A DNA stretch of 64,000 bases from Hydrogenophaga sp. RAC07 (GCF_001713375.1 NZ_CP016449.1:1364001-1428000), one strand, 5' to 3'. Positions 30,622 to 40,179 are shown, counted from the stretch's first letter. Numbers and translations are program-made. The notes: generated from the sequence alone by a model not told the origin.

Positions 30622-31611
30622 ATGAACACTGCCTTCACCCGCCGCACCGCCCTCGTCACAGGTGCCACCCTGGCCGCTGCCACGCTGTGGCCCGGTCTGG
30701 CCCAGGCCCAGAGCACGCTGCGTTTTGCCGCCGTCTTTGCCGACACCGACATCCGCGCCGAGATGATGAAACGCCTGGCCGCCGACGTGGCCGCGGACCA
30801 CAAGATCGACCTGTTCCTCAACTCCACGCTGTTCCGCCAGGGCACCGAGCTGGTGGCGCTGCAGCGCGACAACCTGGAGATGGGCAACATCTCGCCGCAG
30901 GACATTTCAAAGCAGGTGCCGGCCTGGTCGCTGCTGACATCGGCCTACCTGTTCCGCGATGCCAACCACCTCAACGCCTTCTTCGCCAGCGACATGGGCG
31001 TGCAGATGAAGAAGCTGGTGGAAGACCAGCTCAAGGTGAAGATCCTGGGGCCGGTGTTTTTCGGTACGCGCCATGTGGGTCTGCGTGGCAAGAAGAAGAT
31101 CAACACGCCGGCCGATCTGGCGGGCGTGAAGCTGCGCATGCCTCCGGGTGACGCCTGGCAACTGCTGGGCCGCTCGCTGGGTGCCAACCCCACGCCGCTG
31201 GCCTACGCGGAGACCTACACCGGCCTGCAGACCGGCACGGTGGACGGCCAGGACAACCCGCTGCCCAACGTGCAGAACATGAAGTTCAACGAGGTGATGG
31301 GCCAGATCGTGCTCACCTCGCACCTGGTGGGTTTTGACCTGCTCACGCTCAACCTGAAGACCTGGCAGGCCATGTCGCCCGACAAACAGCGCGCCTTCCA
31401 GGCCGCGGCCGACAAGGCCATTGCCTGGAGCACCGCCGAGCACCAGAAGCGCGAGGCCGATCTGGCCGAGGGCTTCCGCCGCGGCGGGCTGGACGTGTAC
31501 GCGCCCAACATCAACGCTTTCCGTGACCACGCGCAGAAGATCTACCTGGCCTCGGATGAGGCCAAGGCATGGCCAGCCGGCATGATCGACAAGATCAACG
31601 CAATGAAGTGA
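30622..31611 (+). CDS. dctP: TRAP transporter substrate-binding protein DctP
   Basis: The 329-residue product is a periplasmic receptor of the DctP family. It has a twin-arginine-like signal peptide (FTRRTALVTGATLAAATL, cleavage after AQA), and the segments GTELVALQRDNLEMGNISPQ and GVKLRMPPGDAWQLLGRSLG, the latter with the Arg that pairs with the ligand carboxylate. AGGAGA is well placed before the ATG. With DctQ and DctM it forms a sodium-coupled importer of an organic acid. The neighbouring dehydroquinase- and shikimate-dehydrogenase-like genes suggest a polyhydroxylated ring acid as ligand. Confidence 0.93.
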   Translation: MNTAFTRRTALVTGATLAAATLWPGLAQAQSTLRFAAVFADTDIRAEMMKRLAADVAADHKIDLFLNSTLFRQGTELVALQRDNLEMGNISPQDISKQVPAWSLLTSAYLFRDANHLNAFFASDMGVQMKKLVEDQLKVKILGPVFFGTRHVGLRGKKKINTPADLAGVKLRMPPGDAWQLLGRSLGANPTPLAYAETYTGLQTGTVDGQDNPLPNVQNMKFNEVMGQIVLTSHLVGFDLLTLNLKTWQAMSPDKQRAFQAAADKAIAWSTAEHQKREADLAEGFRRGGLDVYAPNINAFRDHAQKIYLASDEAKAWPAGMIDKINAMK

Positions 31612-31613
31612 GG

Positions 31614-32096
31614 ATGCGCGCCCTACGCCGCATCGCCGACGGGGTGGCCGCAGCTCTGCTCGCGGTCATCTTCATCGCCTTCATCCTGCAGATCGTCCTG
31701 CGCTACGTGTTCGACTGGCCGGTGGGCTGGACCGCCGAGATCTCGCTGGTGGCCTGGCTCTGGCTGGTGCTGTGGGGTGCGGCCTTCGTGCTCAAAGACG
31801 AAGACGAGATCCGCATCGACCTGCTCGATGTGGTGGCCGGCCCCCGGGTGCGACGCATCGCCAGAGCCATCGGCTCCATCGGCATCGTGGTGCTCTTCGG
31901 CATGGCGCTGCCGGCCACCTGGGACTATGTGAGCTTCATGAAAGTGGAGAGCACCTCCTACCTCAAGATCCGCTTCGACTGGCTGTTCTCGATCTACCTG
32001 GCGTTTGCAGTGGCCGTGATTGCACGGCACCTGTGGTTCATCGTGGGCCTGCTGCGCGCTCCGCGCGTTGAGCCGATCGACCCTCCCTCCACCTGA
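31614..32096 (+). CDS. dctQ: TRAP transporter small permease DctQ
   Basis: The 160-residue product has four helices, the small-subunit layout, with the family segment FDWPVGWTAEISLVAWLWLV followed by GAAFVLKDEDEIRIDLL near residue 55. DctQ joins DctM in the inner membrane. The ATG at 31614 is two bases after the dctP stop, so the genes are coupled. No unusual features were seen. Confidence 0.92.
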   Translation: MRALRRIADGVAAALLAVIFIAFILQIVLRYVFDWPVGWTAEISLVAWLWLVLWGAAFVLKDEDEIRIDLLDVVAGPRVRRIARAIGSIGIVVLFGMALPATWDYVSFMKVESTSYLKIRFDWLFSIYLAFAVAVIARHLWFIVGLLRAPRVEPIDPPST

Positions 32097-32103
32097 GGCA
32101 TCT

Positions 32104-33405
32104 GTGAACTTCACCAGTCCGTTTTCGTTGGCCCTGGCCACCATCGTCGCGCTCAGTGTGCTGGGCGTGCCCGTGGGGCAGGCCATGATCGGTGGCTCCA
32201 TCCTGTACCTCTGGCTCAAGGGCATGGACATGGGCAGCGCGGCCGAGCAACTGCTCAACAGCACCTATTCCAGCTACCTGCTGCTGGCCATTCCGCTGTT
32301 CATCCTGGCGGCGAGTTTCATGAGCACCGGCAGTGTGCTCGACCGCCTGCTGCGTTTCTGCAATGCCATCGTGGGACGCTTTCCCGGCGGTCTCGCGCAG
32401 GTCAATGTGCTGCAGAGTATCGTGTTCGCCAGCATGTCGGGTTCGGCGCTGGCCGACGCGGCGGGTTCGGGCAAGCTGATGCAGGCCATGATGACCCGCG
32501 AAGGCAAGTACACGCCGGCGTTTGCGGGCGCGCTCACCGCCGTGTCGGCGGTTATCGGGCCCATCTTGCCGCCCTCCATACCGCTGGTGCTCTACGCCCT
32601 GATCTCGGGCACCTCGATCGGCTTTCTGTTCCTCGCCGGCGTGTTGCCCGGTCTGCTGCTGGCCGCGGTGCAGATGGCGCTGATCTATGTGCAGGCCCGG
32701 CGGCACCAGTTCCCGGTGGAGCCGGCCGTGCCGATGCGCGACCTGCCCCGCATCACGCGCGAGGCCCTGCCCGCGCTGATGCTGCCCATCATCCTGCTGG
32801 GCTGTCTCTACAGCGGCATCACCACGCCCACCGAAGCGGCGGGCCTGGCCGCGGCGTATGCGCTGCTGGTGGCCTCGGTGCTCTACCGCAGCCTGGGTTG
32901 GCGCGACATGGCCGAGTCGCTGCTGTCGAGTGCGCGCACCAGCATCTCCATCGGCATGCTGATCGCGGGCGCGCTGGTGTTCAACTACGTGATCACGTCG
33001 GAAAACATCCCGGCTTCGCTCAGTGCATTGCTGCGCACGCTGGACATGTCGCCGCTGGCTTTTCTGCTGGCGGTGAACCTGCTGCTGTTGCTGCTGGGCG
33101 CGTTCCTCGAGGGCTCCACCATCATCCTGGTGATCCTGCCGGTGTTGCTGCCCACGGCGGTGGCCCTGGGCATTGATCCGGTGCACTTCGGCGTGGTGGC
33201 CGTGCTCAACATCATGATCGGCCTCGTCACTCCCCCTTACGGCCTGCTGCTGTTCATGATGACCAAGATCGCCAACGTATCCTTGCTCGCGCTCGTGCGC
33301 GAGGTGATGCCGTTTCTGGTGGTGATGATCGGTGCTCTCGTGGTCATCACACTCTGGCCCGACTTCGTGCTCTTCCTGCCGCGGTTGGCGGGCTACACCG
33401 GTTGA
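32104..33405 (+). CDS. dctM: TRAP transporter large permease DctM
   Basis: The 433-residue product has about twelve helices and the DctM family sequences LLAIPLFILAASFMSTG, SMSGSALADAAGSGKLMQ, SAVIGPILPPSIPLVLYAL and a second PP motif in LVTPPYGLLLF. It is the sodium-coupled transport channel. The GTG at 32104 (VNFTSPFSLAL) is the start that fits the family; the frame stays open upstream into dctQ without a better signal. It is followed directly by the shikimate-dehydrogenase-like gene. Confidence 0.93.
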   Translation: MNFTSPFSLALATIVALSVLGVPVGQAMIGGSILYLWLKGMDMGSAAEQLLNSTYSSYLLLAIPLFILAASFMSTGSVLDRLLRFCNAIVGRFPGGLAQVNVLQSIVFASMSGSALADAAGSGKLMQAMMTREGKYTPAFAGALTAVSAVIGPILPPSIPLVLYALISGTSIGFLFLAGVLPGLLLAAVQMALIYVQARRHQFPVEPAVPMRDLPRITREALPALMLPIILLGCLYSGITTPTEAAGLAAAYALLVASVLYRSLGWRDMAESLLSSARTSISIGMLIAGALVFNYVITSENIPASLSALLRTLDMSPLAFLLAVNLLLLLLGAFLEGSTIILVILPVLLPTAVALGIDPVHFGVVAVLNIMIGLVTPPYGLLLFMMTKIANVSLLALVREVMPFLVVMIGALVVITLWPDFVLFLPRLAGYTG

Positions 33406-33419
33406 CGGCCGCCACACCC

Positions 33420-34277
33420 ATGACCACCTCATCCGCCGGCCACACACCGCGCATCGACGGCAACACGCAGGTGATCTTGCACCTGGGCTGGCCCACGCAC
33501 AGCTTCAAGTCGCCACTGATCTACAACCCTTATTTCGCCGCCCACGGCATCAATGTCGCGGTGGTGCCTCTGGCCTGCACCGCCGACGAACTCGGCAGCC
33601 TGCTGCCCCCGCTGCTGCGCCTGCGCAACGTGCGGGGCGCACTCATCACCATGCCGCTGAAGGTGGCGGTGGTGGATCTGCTCGACGAGACCAGCACGGC
33701 GGTGAAGGTAGCCGGCGCCTGCAACGCCGTGCGCTGCGACGCGCAGGGCCGCCTGGTGGGCGAACAATTCGATGGCGAAGGTTTCGTGCGCGGCGTGGCC
33801 CGCAAGGGCCTGCCCGTCGCAGGTGCCCGGGTGCTGGTGGTGGGCAGTGGTGGCGTGGGCTGCGCCATTGCGGCGTCGCTCGCCGGTGCGGGCGTCGCCG
33901 AGCTGTTGTTGTCCGACGCCGATCCCGCGCGCGCCGAAGCGCTCCAGCATCGCCTTGCCCGCCATCACCCAGGCCTGTTGACCCAGATCGGCAGTGCCGA
34001 TCCGGAAGGCATGGATCTGGTGGTCAACGCCACACCGCTGGGCATGCACGCGGATGACCCGCTGCCGTTCGACGTGGCGCGCCTGTCACCGTCCACCTTC
34101 GTCGGCGAGGTGGTGCTGCAGCCCACCGTCACGCCCCTGCTCGCGGCGTCCACCGCCCTCGGCTGCCGCACCCAGATCGGGCTGGACATGCTGTTCGAGC
34201 AGATTCCTGCCTACCTCGAGTTCTTCGGATTGCCGAGCACCAGCCCTGAAGAGCTGCGCCGTCTGGCGCAGCTGTGA
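33420..34277 (+). CDS. Shikimate/quinate dehydrogenase-like protein with altered substrate site
   Basis: The 285-residue product has the AroE two-domain layout: an N-terminal substrate domain and a C-terminal dinucleotide fold (VLVVGSGGVGCAIAASLAGA). The catalytic pair is kept (Lys in LITMPLKVAV, Asp in GEQFDGEGF), as is the Asn of GACNAV and the Gln of LDMLFEQ. Against E. coli AroE, the first Ser of the HSKSP carboxylate site reads Phe (HSFKSP) and the Thr of NTDG is Phe (QFDG). It begins 15 bases after dctM and ends the operon. It probably oxidises or reduces the transported ring acid or a derivative rather than shikimate itself. Confidence 0.83.
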   Translation: MTTSSAGHTPRIDGNTQVILHLGWPTHSFKSPLIYNPYFAAHGINVAVVPLACTADELGSLLPPLLRLRNVRGALITMPLKVAVVDLLDETSTAVKVAGACNAVRCDAQGRLVGEQFDGEGFVRGVARKGLPVAGARVLVVGSGGVGCAIAASLAGAGVAELLLSDADPARAEALQHRLARHHPGLLTQIGSADPEGMDLVVNATPLGMHADDPLPFDVARLSPSTFVGEVVLQPTVTPLLAASTALGCRTQIGLDMLFEQIPAYLEFFGLPSTSPEELRRLAQL

Positions 34278-34482
34278 CCGGCGACGCCGAACGAAGCTCC
34301 CGCAGGCGCAGCGGTCGCACGAGGCTTGAGGCTGGGTGGCTGGTCCCCGACAACCTCGACTTTCCCAAACCATGGTTCAGCGCTTCGGCACGTCGTGGTT
34401 GCAGCTGCCGTGCAAACCGATGAAAGCGCCTTTGGCAAACGGCACCGCGGCTTTCTGCCTTGATCCCGGCAGTTCACCTTCT

Positions 34483-35661
34483 TCAAATCCGCATCACCCG
34501 CGCCCGCAAGCCCGCCTCCAGCACCACCCCCACCACCACACCCACCCCCGCGTTCCACACCGACACGGCAGCGGTGGTGAGCAGCACGGCGCGGGCTTCC
34601 TTGTCGCGCGAGCTGCCCGCGGTGCCGATGGTGAGTGAAAAGCCGGCCACAAAAAGCATGGCGCCCAGGGTGCCGGCGGGCAGCAGGCCCAGCAGTGCGG
34701 TGAGCTGACCGCTGGCGAACAGGCCGGCGAGCAGCAACACGCTGCCCAGAAAGATGGGTGCGCGCCCGGTGCGTGCGCCACACGCCACCTGCGCGGCCAT
34801 GCCGCCCGCACCAAAACACATGGGCGGCGCGCCCAGGCCGCCGGCCATCAGGTTCATGAGGCCGGTGCCGCGTGCGGCGCGGTTCTCGTCCAGCGCCACG
34901 GCGGGGAACAGGCGGCGCGTTTCGGCCACGATGCCGAGGATGGCGTTGCCGAAGGTCAGTGGTATCTGTGCCGCGGCCAGGCCGATGGCGGCGAACCACA
35001 CGCCGGGCTGGTTCAACGCGGGCCACTGCGGCGCGGGCAGCTGCAGTGTCCACGGTGCGCTGGCCAGCGCTTGCAGCAGCTCGGGTTGGCGCCAGTTGCC
35101 CACCGCCCAGCCCAAGGCCATGAGCACGGGCATGGTGAGCCAGCCGCCACGCCCCAGCAACACGAGCGCCAGCACCACCGAGGCCGCGCCCAGCAACAGA
35201 TCGCCTTCGATGCGCCGCAGCCCGGCGACGATGAGCGCGATGCCCAGGCCGAGCACCACGCCGTGGATCCCGTCGCGCGACACGTGTCGTGCCAGCCAGC
35301 GCGCCAGGCCGCTCCAGGCGGCGATGAGCCAGAACACGCCGGTGATCAACGCGGCCAGAGCGAGCACGGCCTGCATGTTCTGGCCCGCCACTGCAGCGCT
35401 GGCCAGGGCGGCCGCGCCCACGGCTTTCATGGGCTGCACCGGGAAGGGAATGCCCAGGCGCCAGCCGACCGTGATGAGGCTCAGACCGAAGGCCAGCAGG
35501 ATGGAGGTGGGGTGCACACCGGCCAGCACGATGAAGCCGACCAGAAAGGGCAGCAGGGTGCCCAGGTCACCCAGCGCACCGCCAAGGTCGCCGCGCCACG
35601 TGGCGGGCGACAAGGTGGGCTGCGGGGCGGGGATGTCGTGCGGGTCGGTTGAGGGCGTCAC
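34483..35661 (-). CDS. MOT1-type sulfate/molybdate transporter-like protein
   Basis: The 392-residue product has about ten to twelve helices and both MOT1-family signatures: GALGDLGTLLPFLVGFI with PVQPMKAVGAAAL near residue 75, and MCFGAGGMAAQVACGARTG near residue 300. MOT1 members carry molybdate, or in some cases sulfate. No molybdenum enzyme genes lie nearby. The gene is on the - strand, converging with the operon upstream; the 205 bases between 34278 and 34482 hold nothing I can identify. Confidence 0.87.
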   Translation of the reverse strand: MTPSTDPHDIPAPQPTLSPATWRGDLGGALGDLGTLLPFLVGFIVLAGVHPTSILLAFGLSLITVGWRLGIPFPVQPMKAVGAAALASAAVAGQNMQAVLALAALITGVFWLIAAWSGLARWLARHVSRDGIHGVVLGLGIALIVAGLRRIEGDLLLGAASVVLALVLLGRGGWLTMPVLMALGWAVGNWRQPELLQALASAPWTLQLPAPQWPALNQPGVWFAAIGLAAAQIPLTFGNAILGIVAETRRLFPAVALDENRAARGTGLMNLMAGGLGAPPMCFGAGGMAAQVACGARTGRAPIFLGSVLLLAGLFASGQLTALLGLLPAGTLGAMLFVAGFSLTIGTAGSSRDKEARAVLLTTAAVSVWNAGVGVVVGVVLEAGLRARVMRI

Positions 35662-35695
35662 CCGGCGATTCTGCGGTATCGCCGCAGCGGCGTGC

Positions 35696-36655
35696 TCAGC
35701 GCCCGCCCAGGCTTTCCTTCTCCATCAACAGATAGGTGTTGTAGGCGTTCATGCGGTTGGCAAAACGGAACATGGGCATGGGCTCGAAGCGGCTCCAGTC
35801 GGTGGCGCTGTAGGCCTCGTCAAACGGCACCAGCTCTTTGGCCGCCTTGCCCATGGTGCTGCGCAGATAGGTGAGGTAGTCGCGCATCACCCCCATGTCT
35901 TTGCGTGGCTCGGTGGAGGCGGCGCCGTGGCCGGGCACCGCCACCGCCACGTCAAAGCGCAGCAGGCGGTCGAGGGACTGGATCCACTGGTTGCTGTCGG
36001 CCTGGCCCACAAACGGCAGGCGCCCGGCGAACATGAGGTCGCCGGCAAACAGCACGCGTTCGCCCGGCACATGGATGGCCAGGTCTTCCGGTGTGTGCGA
36101 AGGGCCCACGCGCTCCGCCACAAAGCGCATGCCCGCCAGCTCCAGCGTGGTCGAGTCGGTGAGCCAGCGGTCGGCCGGTACCAGGCGGGTGTTGTCGTCC
36201 ACCCAGGGCGCAAGTTCGCTGCGCGAGGCCACCAGGCGCTGCGCGGCGGTGTCCGAGTTCAGGTAGGTGCGCGCGTCCTGCTGCGCCACGATCTGCGCCC
36301 CCAGTTCCTTGAACACCTGCAGGCCGTAAATGTGGTCGGCGTGGTAGTGGGTCACGATCACGTGGGTGATGGGTTTGGGCGTGATCTCTCCAATCTTCTG
36401 CACCAACCTGCGCGCCAGGGCGGGCGAGCCCAGCGCATCGATCACCACCACACCCTGTGGCGCCACCACGAAACCGGCGTTGCTGATGAAGTTCTGGTTG
36501 GCCGGTGAGCCGAGCGCTGCCAGGCCCTGCACGTAGTACGTGTTGGGGCCGACTTTCTGCGGCTGCATCTCGACCAGGCTTTGCGCCGAAGCCGACCAGC
36601 TCAAGGCGGTCAGGACGAGCGCAAAAGCGCTGCTCAACCAGCGGTGCGGGGCCAT
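35696..36655 (-). CDS. Metallo-beta-lactamase-fold hydrolase, exported
   Basis: The 319-residue product has a signal peptide (cleavage about residue 25, after SASA) and the MBL zinc-site motifs in order: VTHYHADHIYGL, the His in GPSHTPEDLAIHVP, the Asp in LFAGDLMFAG and the His in AVPGHGAAS. It is therefore a periplasmic zinc hydrolase. The substrate is unknown; related proteins are annotated as quinoprotein-linked hydrolases (SoxH-like). The ATG at 36655 starts just before the signal peptide; an ATG 33 bases upstream is also in frame. Confidence 0.82.
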   Translation of the reverse strand: MAPHRWLSSAFALVLTALSWSASAQSLVEMQPQKVGPNTYYVQGLAALGSPANQNFISNAGFVVAPQGVVVIDALGSPALARRLVQKIGEITPKPITHVIVTHYHADHIYGLQVFKELGAQIVAQQDARTYLNSDTAAQRLVASRSELAPWVDDNTRLVPADRWLTDSTTLELAGMRFVAERVGPSHTPEDLAIHVPGERVLFAGDLMFAGRLPFVGQADSNQWIQSLDRLLRFDVAVAVPGHGAASTEPRKDMGVMRDYLTYLRSTMGKAAKELVPFDEAYSATDWSRFEPMPMFRFANRMNAYNTYLLMEKESLGGR

Positions 36656-36751
36656 GGGTATCTCCTCGGTGTAAAAGTAAATCAGCAACGACTGATATTG
36701 TGAGCCGGTTTTGAGCCTGTGTGAACCGGCTCAGGCCGGCCCTGGCAAACC

Positions 36752-37462
36752 TCAGCTGTAAACGCAGCGAAAGCCGATGTAGACCGCGAAAAAATCCGCC
36801 GCCTTCCACGCCACCACGTCGGCCTTCATCTGCGCGGCGCCGTACCACCACGAGCCACCCATGGTGCGGCGCTCGCTGCCCTGGGCGTCGCTCACCCATT
36901 CCCAGGCATTGGCGCCCATGTCGTGCAGGCCATTGACCCCGGCCGCCGTTTCACCCGCGGGTGCGGCGCGTGGCCAGCGGTCGGGTTCGCTCGTGTTGGC
37001 ACCCTGCGGGCTGTGGCCCGTGGGCCAGGGGTAGGTGGTGCCGCGCTGCCAGGGCGCGGGTGGGGCGGTGCGTTGTTCGGTGAAGGCAGCACTCAGCCAT
37101 TCGGTGGCGGTGGGCAGGCGTCCACCAGCCCATCGGCAGTAGGCCGCCGCTTCGGCGTGCGTGAGGTGCACGGCGGGAAGTTGCATGGAAGAGGGCGCCA
37201 CGCCGTCGGGCGTGCGCCAGGTCCAGCCGGGCCTGCGCTGCCAGCCGCCGTCAAACTCGAATCCACCGCCTTCGGCTTCCGCGCGTGTGACGGTGGACGT
37301 GGCCTGGGCAAAGCGGTTGAACTGCGCGATGGTGACCTCGGTGCGGTCGATCGCGATGCGGCCCAGCTGGACGCGGTCGGTGGGCGCGGCTTGGGCAAGG
37401 GCGGAGACTGCCGACGCTGCGAGGAAAAGGAACGTTGCAAGGACGCGCAGTGGTTGATTCAT
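36752..37462 (-). CDS. Exported FGE/SUMF1-domain protein, probably not a sulfatase activator
   Basis: The 236-residue product has a signal peptide (LATFLFLAASAVSALAQ) and a formylglycine-generating-enzyme-like domain: IAIDRTEVTIAQFNRFAQ, PAVHLTHAEAAAYCRWAGGR, LPTATEWLSAAF, and the end MGGSWWYG to YIGFRCVYS. Authentic FGE enzymes use two cysteines near the C-terminus; only one is seen here, so this may be a structural or sugar-binding relative. The start at 37462 gives the signal peptide. It is upstream of the MBL gene on the same strand and may be cotranscribed with it. Confidence 0.72.
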   Translation of the reverse strand: MNQPLRVLATFLFLAASAVSALAQAAPTDRVQLGRIAIDRTEVTIAQFNRFAQATSTVTRAEAEGGGFEFDGGWQRRPGWTWRTPDGVAPSSMQLPAVHLTHAEAAAYCRWAGGRLPTATEWLSAAFTEQRTAPPAPWQRGTTYPWPTGHSPQGANTSEPDRWPRAAPAGETAAGVNGLHDMGANAWEWVSDAQGSERRTMGGSWWYGAAQMKADVVAWKAADFFAVYIGFRCVYS

Positions 37463-37637
37463 AAGGGTGTGTGATCCAGCCAGCCCGAGGTGGTTCACAA
37501 CGATCGCCACCCGACAGCCCGCAGGCCTGCGGTGAAGCCACCGGCGTTGCTCGGCCAGTCCTTGATCTGGCACAACCCGCCGTGCGCCATGAGGCGCATG
37601 CTGGTGCCCTTGGGAATGTCCCAAGCAGGAGAACACC

Positions 37638-37910
37638 ATGATTGCACTCAAGACCTTGACCGCACTGTCCACCCTCGCACTGCTGACCGCCTGCGCGAGT
37701 CCCGGGGGCCCTCGCGGCCCCCACGCTGCGGGCGCGCACCACCCGGGTGCTGCGCCCATGGCGATGATGGAACACAGCCATTCCATGCATGGCATGCAGG
37801 CGATGCACGAGCAGATGAAAATCGCGAACACGCCCGAAGAGCGCCAGGCGCTGATGGCCGCACACATGAAGAGCGTGGACTGCGGCATGGCCGCACCGCC
37901 CGTCCGATGA
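37638..37910 (+). CDS. Small His/Met-rich lipoprotein, probably copper related
   Basis: The 90-residue product has a lipobox (STLALLTAC, Cys at residue 19) and a mature part rich in His and Met, such as AMMEHSHSMHGMQAMHEQM, followed by an alpha-helical stretch (NTPEERQALMAAHMKS). His/Met clusters of this kind bind copper in the periplasm. CAGGAGA precedes the ATG. It lies 67 bases upstream of copA, in the same direction, which supports a role in copper handling. Confidence 0.7.
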   Translation: MIALKTLTALSTLALLTACASPGGPRGPHAAGAHHPGAAPMAMMEHSHSMHGMQAMHEQMKIANTPEERQALMAAHMKSVDCGMAAPPVR

Positions 37911-37977
37911 GCACTTGACCTTGCCACGGCGGCAATGATCAAGCTCATGCGCCTGTCTTTCACACAGGAGAACACCC

Positions 37978-40161
37978 ATGGATGCGCACACCCACCATGT
38001 CCACGCCGGCCATGCCCATGGCCCGACCCAGGCTCCGGTGCCAGCCGCGCCCGGCACTGTCTACACCTGTCCCATGCACCCGGAGATCCGACAGGACCAA
38101 CCGGGCAACTGCCCCAAGTGCGGCATGTCGCTGGAGCCGGTCATGCCCGCGCTGGACGAGGCCGAGAATCCCGAACTGCTGGATTTCCAGCGCCGCTTCT
38201 GGTGGACCCTGCCACTTACCGTGGTGGTGGCGGTGCTGGCCATGTTTGGCCACAACCTCGGCTGGTTCGAGATGGCCACGCAAAGCTGGATCGAACTGGT
38301 GCTCACCGTGCCGGTGGTGCTCTGGGCCGGCTGGCCGTTTTTCGTGCGGGGGGCACAGTCGGTGCTGAACCGCAGCCCCAACATGTGGACGCTGATCAGC
38401 CTGGGCACAGGTTCGGCGTTCGTCTACAGCGTCGTGGCCACGGTGGCGCCGCAGGTGTTCCCCGATTCGTTCGTCTCCATGGGGCGGGTGGCGGTGTACT
38501 TCGAAGCGGCTGCGGTGATCATCTCGCTCACCCTGCTGGGGCAACTGCTGGAACTCAAGGCGCGCTCGCAAACTTCGGCTGCCATCCGTTCGCTGCTGGG
38601 GTTGGCGCCCAAGACCGCGCGGCGCATCACGGCCGACGGGCAGGAGGAAGACGTGCCGCTGGCCCACGTGCATGTGGGCGATCTGCTGCGCGTGCGCCCG
38701 GGCGAGAAGGTGCCCACCGACGGCACGGTGGTCGAGGGCAGCAGTGCGGTGGACGAATCCATGCTCACGGGCGAGCCGCTGCCGGTGACGAAGCGGATCG
38801 GCGACAAGCTGATCGGCGCCACGCTCAACACCAACGGCGCCCTGGTGATGAAGTCCGAGCATGTGGGCTCCGCCACCGTGCTGTCGCAGATCGTGCAGAT
38901 GGTGGCCATGGCGCAGCGCTCGCGCGCGCCCATGCAGCGCATGGCCGACCAGGTGGCGGGCTACTTCGTGATGGGGGTCGTGGTGGCGGCCTTGCTCACC
39001 TTTTTCGTCTGGGGCTGGTTCGGGCCCGAGCCGAGCTGGGTGCATGCGCTCATCAACGCCGTGGCGGTGCTGATCATCGCGTGTCCCTGCGCACTGGGGC
39101 TGGCCACGCCCATGTCGATCATGGTGGCCACCGGTCGTGGCGCCACCCACGGTGTGCTGTTTCGCGACGCCGCCGCCATCGAGAACCTGCGCAAGGTCGA
39201 CACGCTGATCGTCGACAAGACCGGCACCCTGACCGAAGGGCGACCGACCTTCGAGCGAGCCATCGGCTTCGGGCGCTTTGCCGAAGACGAGGTCTTGCGC
39301 CTGGCCGCCAGCCTGGACCAGGGCAGTGAACACCCGCTGGCCGCCGCCATCGTGGCCGCGGCGAAGCAACAGGGGCTTGCGCTGGACGAGCCCGAGCATT
39401 TCGACTCGGAATCCGGCATCGGGGTGCGGGGCCGGGTGGGTGGCCAGGGCCTGGCCCTGGGCAACACGGCGCTGATGCAGCAACTGGATGTGGACGTCTC
39501 ACCACTGGCCAGCGAGGCCGAAGCACTCCGCGCGCAGGGAGCCAGCGTGATGTACCTCGCGGCGGACAAGACATTGGCCGGTCTGCTGGCCGTGTCCGAC
39601 CCGATCAAGGCCACCACGGCCGATGCGCTCGGCTCGCTGCGCCAGGCCAACATTCGCGTGGTCATGGCCACGGGCGACGGCCTGACCACCGCGCGCTCGG
39701 TGGGCCAGCGCCTGGGCATCGACGAGGTCCACGGCGAAGTGAAGCCGGCCGACAAGCTCAAACTGGTGGAACGGCTTCAGGCCGAGGGCCGCGTGGTGGC
39801 GATGGCGGGCGACGGCATCAACGATGCGCCGGCCCTGGCCCGCGCCGACGTGGGCATTGCCATGGGCACAGGCACCGACGTGGCGATGAACAGCGCCCAG
39901 CTCACCCTGGTCAAGGGCGACCTGCGCGGCATCGCCACGGCACGTGCGCTCTCGGTGGCCACGGTGGCCAACATGAAGCAGAACCTGCTGTTTGCGTTCG
40001 TCTACAACGCGCTGGGCATTCCATTGGCCGCCGGCTTGCTGTATCCCTTCACCGGCTGGCTGCTCTCGCCCATGATCGCGGCCCTGGCCATGAGCCTGAG
40101 CTCGGCCTCGGTGATCGGCAACGCGCTGCGTCTGCGGGCCGCATCGATCCGGGAGACCTGA
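37978..40161 (+). CDS. copA: Copper-translocating P1B-type ATPase CopA
   Basis: The 727-residue product exports copper from the cytoplasm. The N-terminus is His-rich ([11 protein letters not shown]) and carries a heavy-metal-binding domain with YTCPMHPEI and [10 protein letters not shown], not the usual CxxC domain. The P-type core has the CPC helix ([11 protein letters not shown], near residue 368), the phosphorylation site DKTGTLTEG (about residue 412), the TGE motif (LTGEPLPV), the HP motif (SEHPLAAAI) and [11 protein letters not shown] near residue 612. AGGAGAA precedes the ATG. Neighbouring lipoprotein supports copper export. Confidence 0.93.
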   Translation: MDAHTHHVHAGHAHGPTQAPVPAAPGTVYTCPMHPEIRQDQPGNCPKCGMSLEPVMPALDEAENPELLDFQRRFWWTLPLTVVVAVLAMFGHNLGWFEMATQSWIELVLTVPVVLWAGWPFFVRGAQSVLNRSPNMWTLISLGTGSAFVYSVVATVAPQVFPDSFVSMGRVAVYFEAAAVIISLTLLGQLLELKARSQTSAAIRSLLGLAPKTARRITADGQEEDVPLAHVHVGDLLRVRPGEKVPTDGTVVEGSSAVDESMLTGEPLPVTKRIGDKLIGATLNTNGALVMKSEHVGSATVLSQIVQMVAMAQRSRAPMQRMADQVAGYFVMGVVVAALLTFFVWGWFGPEPSWVHALINAVAVLIIACPCALGLATPMSIMVATGRGATHGVLFRDAAAIENLRKVDTLIVDKTGTLTEGRPTFERAIGFGRFAEDEVLRLAASLDQGSEHPLAAAIVAAAKQQGLALDEPEHFDSESGIGVRGRVGGQGLALGNTALMQQLDVDVSPLASEAEALRAQGASVMYLAADKTLAGLLAVSDPIKATTADALGSLRQANIRVVMATGDGLTTARSVGQRLGIDEVHGEVKPADKLKLVERLQAEGRVVAMAGDGINDAPALARADVGIAMGTGTDVAMNSAQLTLVKGDLRGIATARALSVATVANMKQNLLFAFVYNALGIPLAAGLLYPFTGWLLSPMIAALAMSLSSASVIGNALRLRAASIRET

Positions 40162-40179
40162 CCGCGAGCGCAGGGCGAA

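Noticed and set aside
32038..33447. 469-codon - strand open frame opposite dctM
   Set aside because: dctM is well supported by family motifs; the reverse frame has no start signal or family.
34278..34482. Possible gene remnant between the AroE-like and MOT1-like genes
   Set aside because: Short frames here have no ribosome site, family match or sensible composition.
36752..37975. Longer version of the FGE-domain gene starting at 37975
   Set aside because: The extra 171 residues overlap the lipoprotein gene on the other strand and precede a clear signal peptide at 37462.
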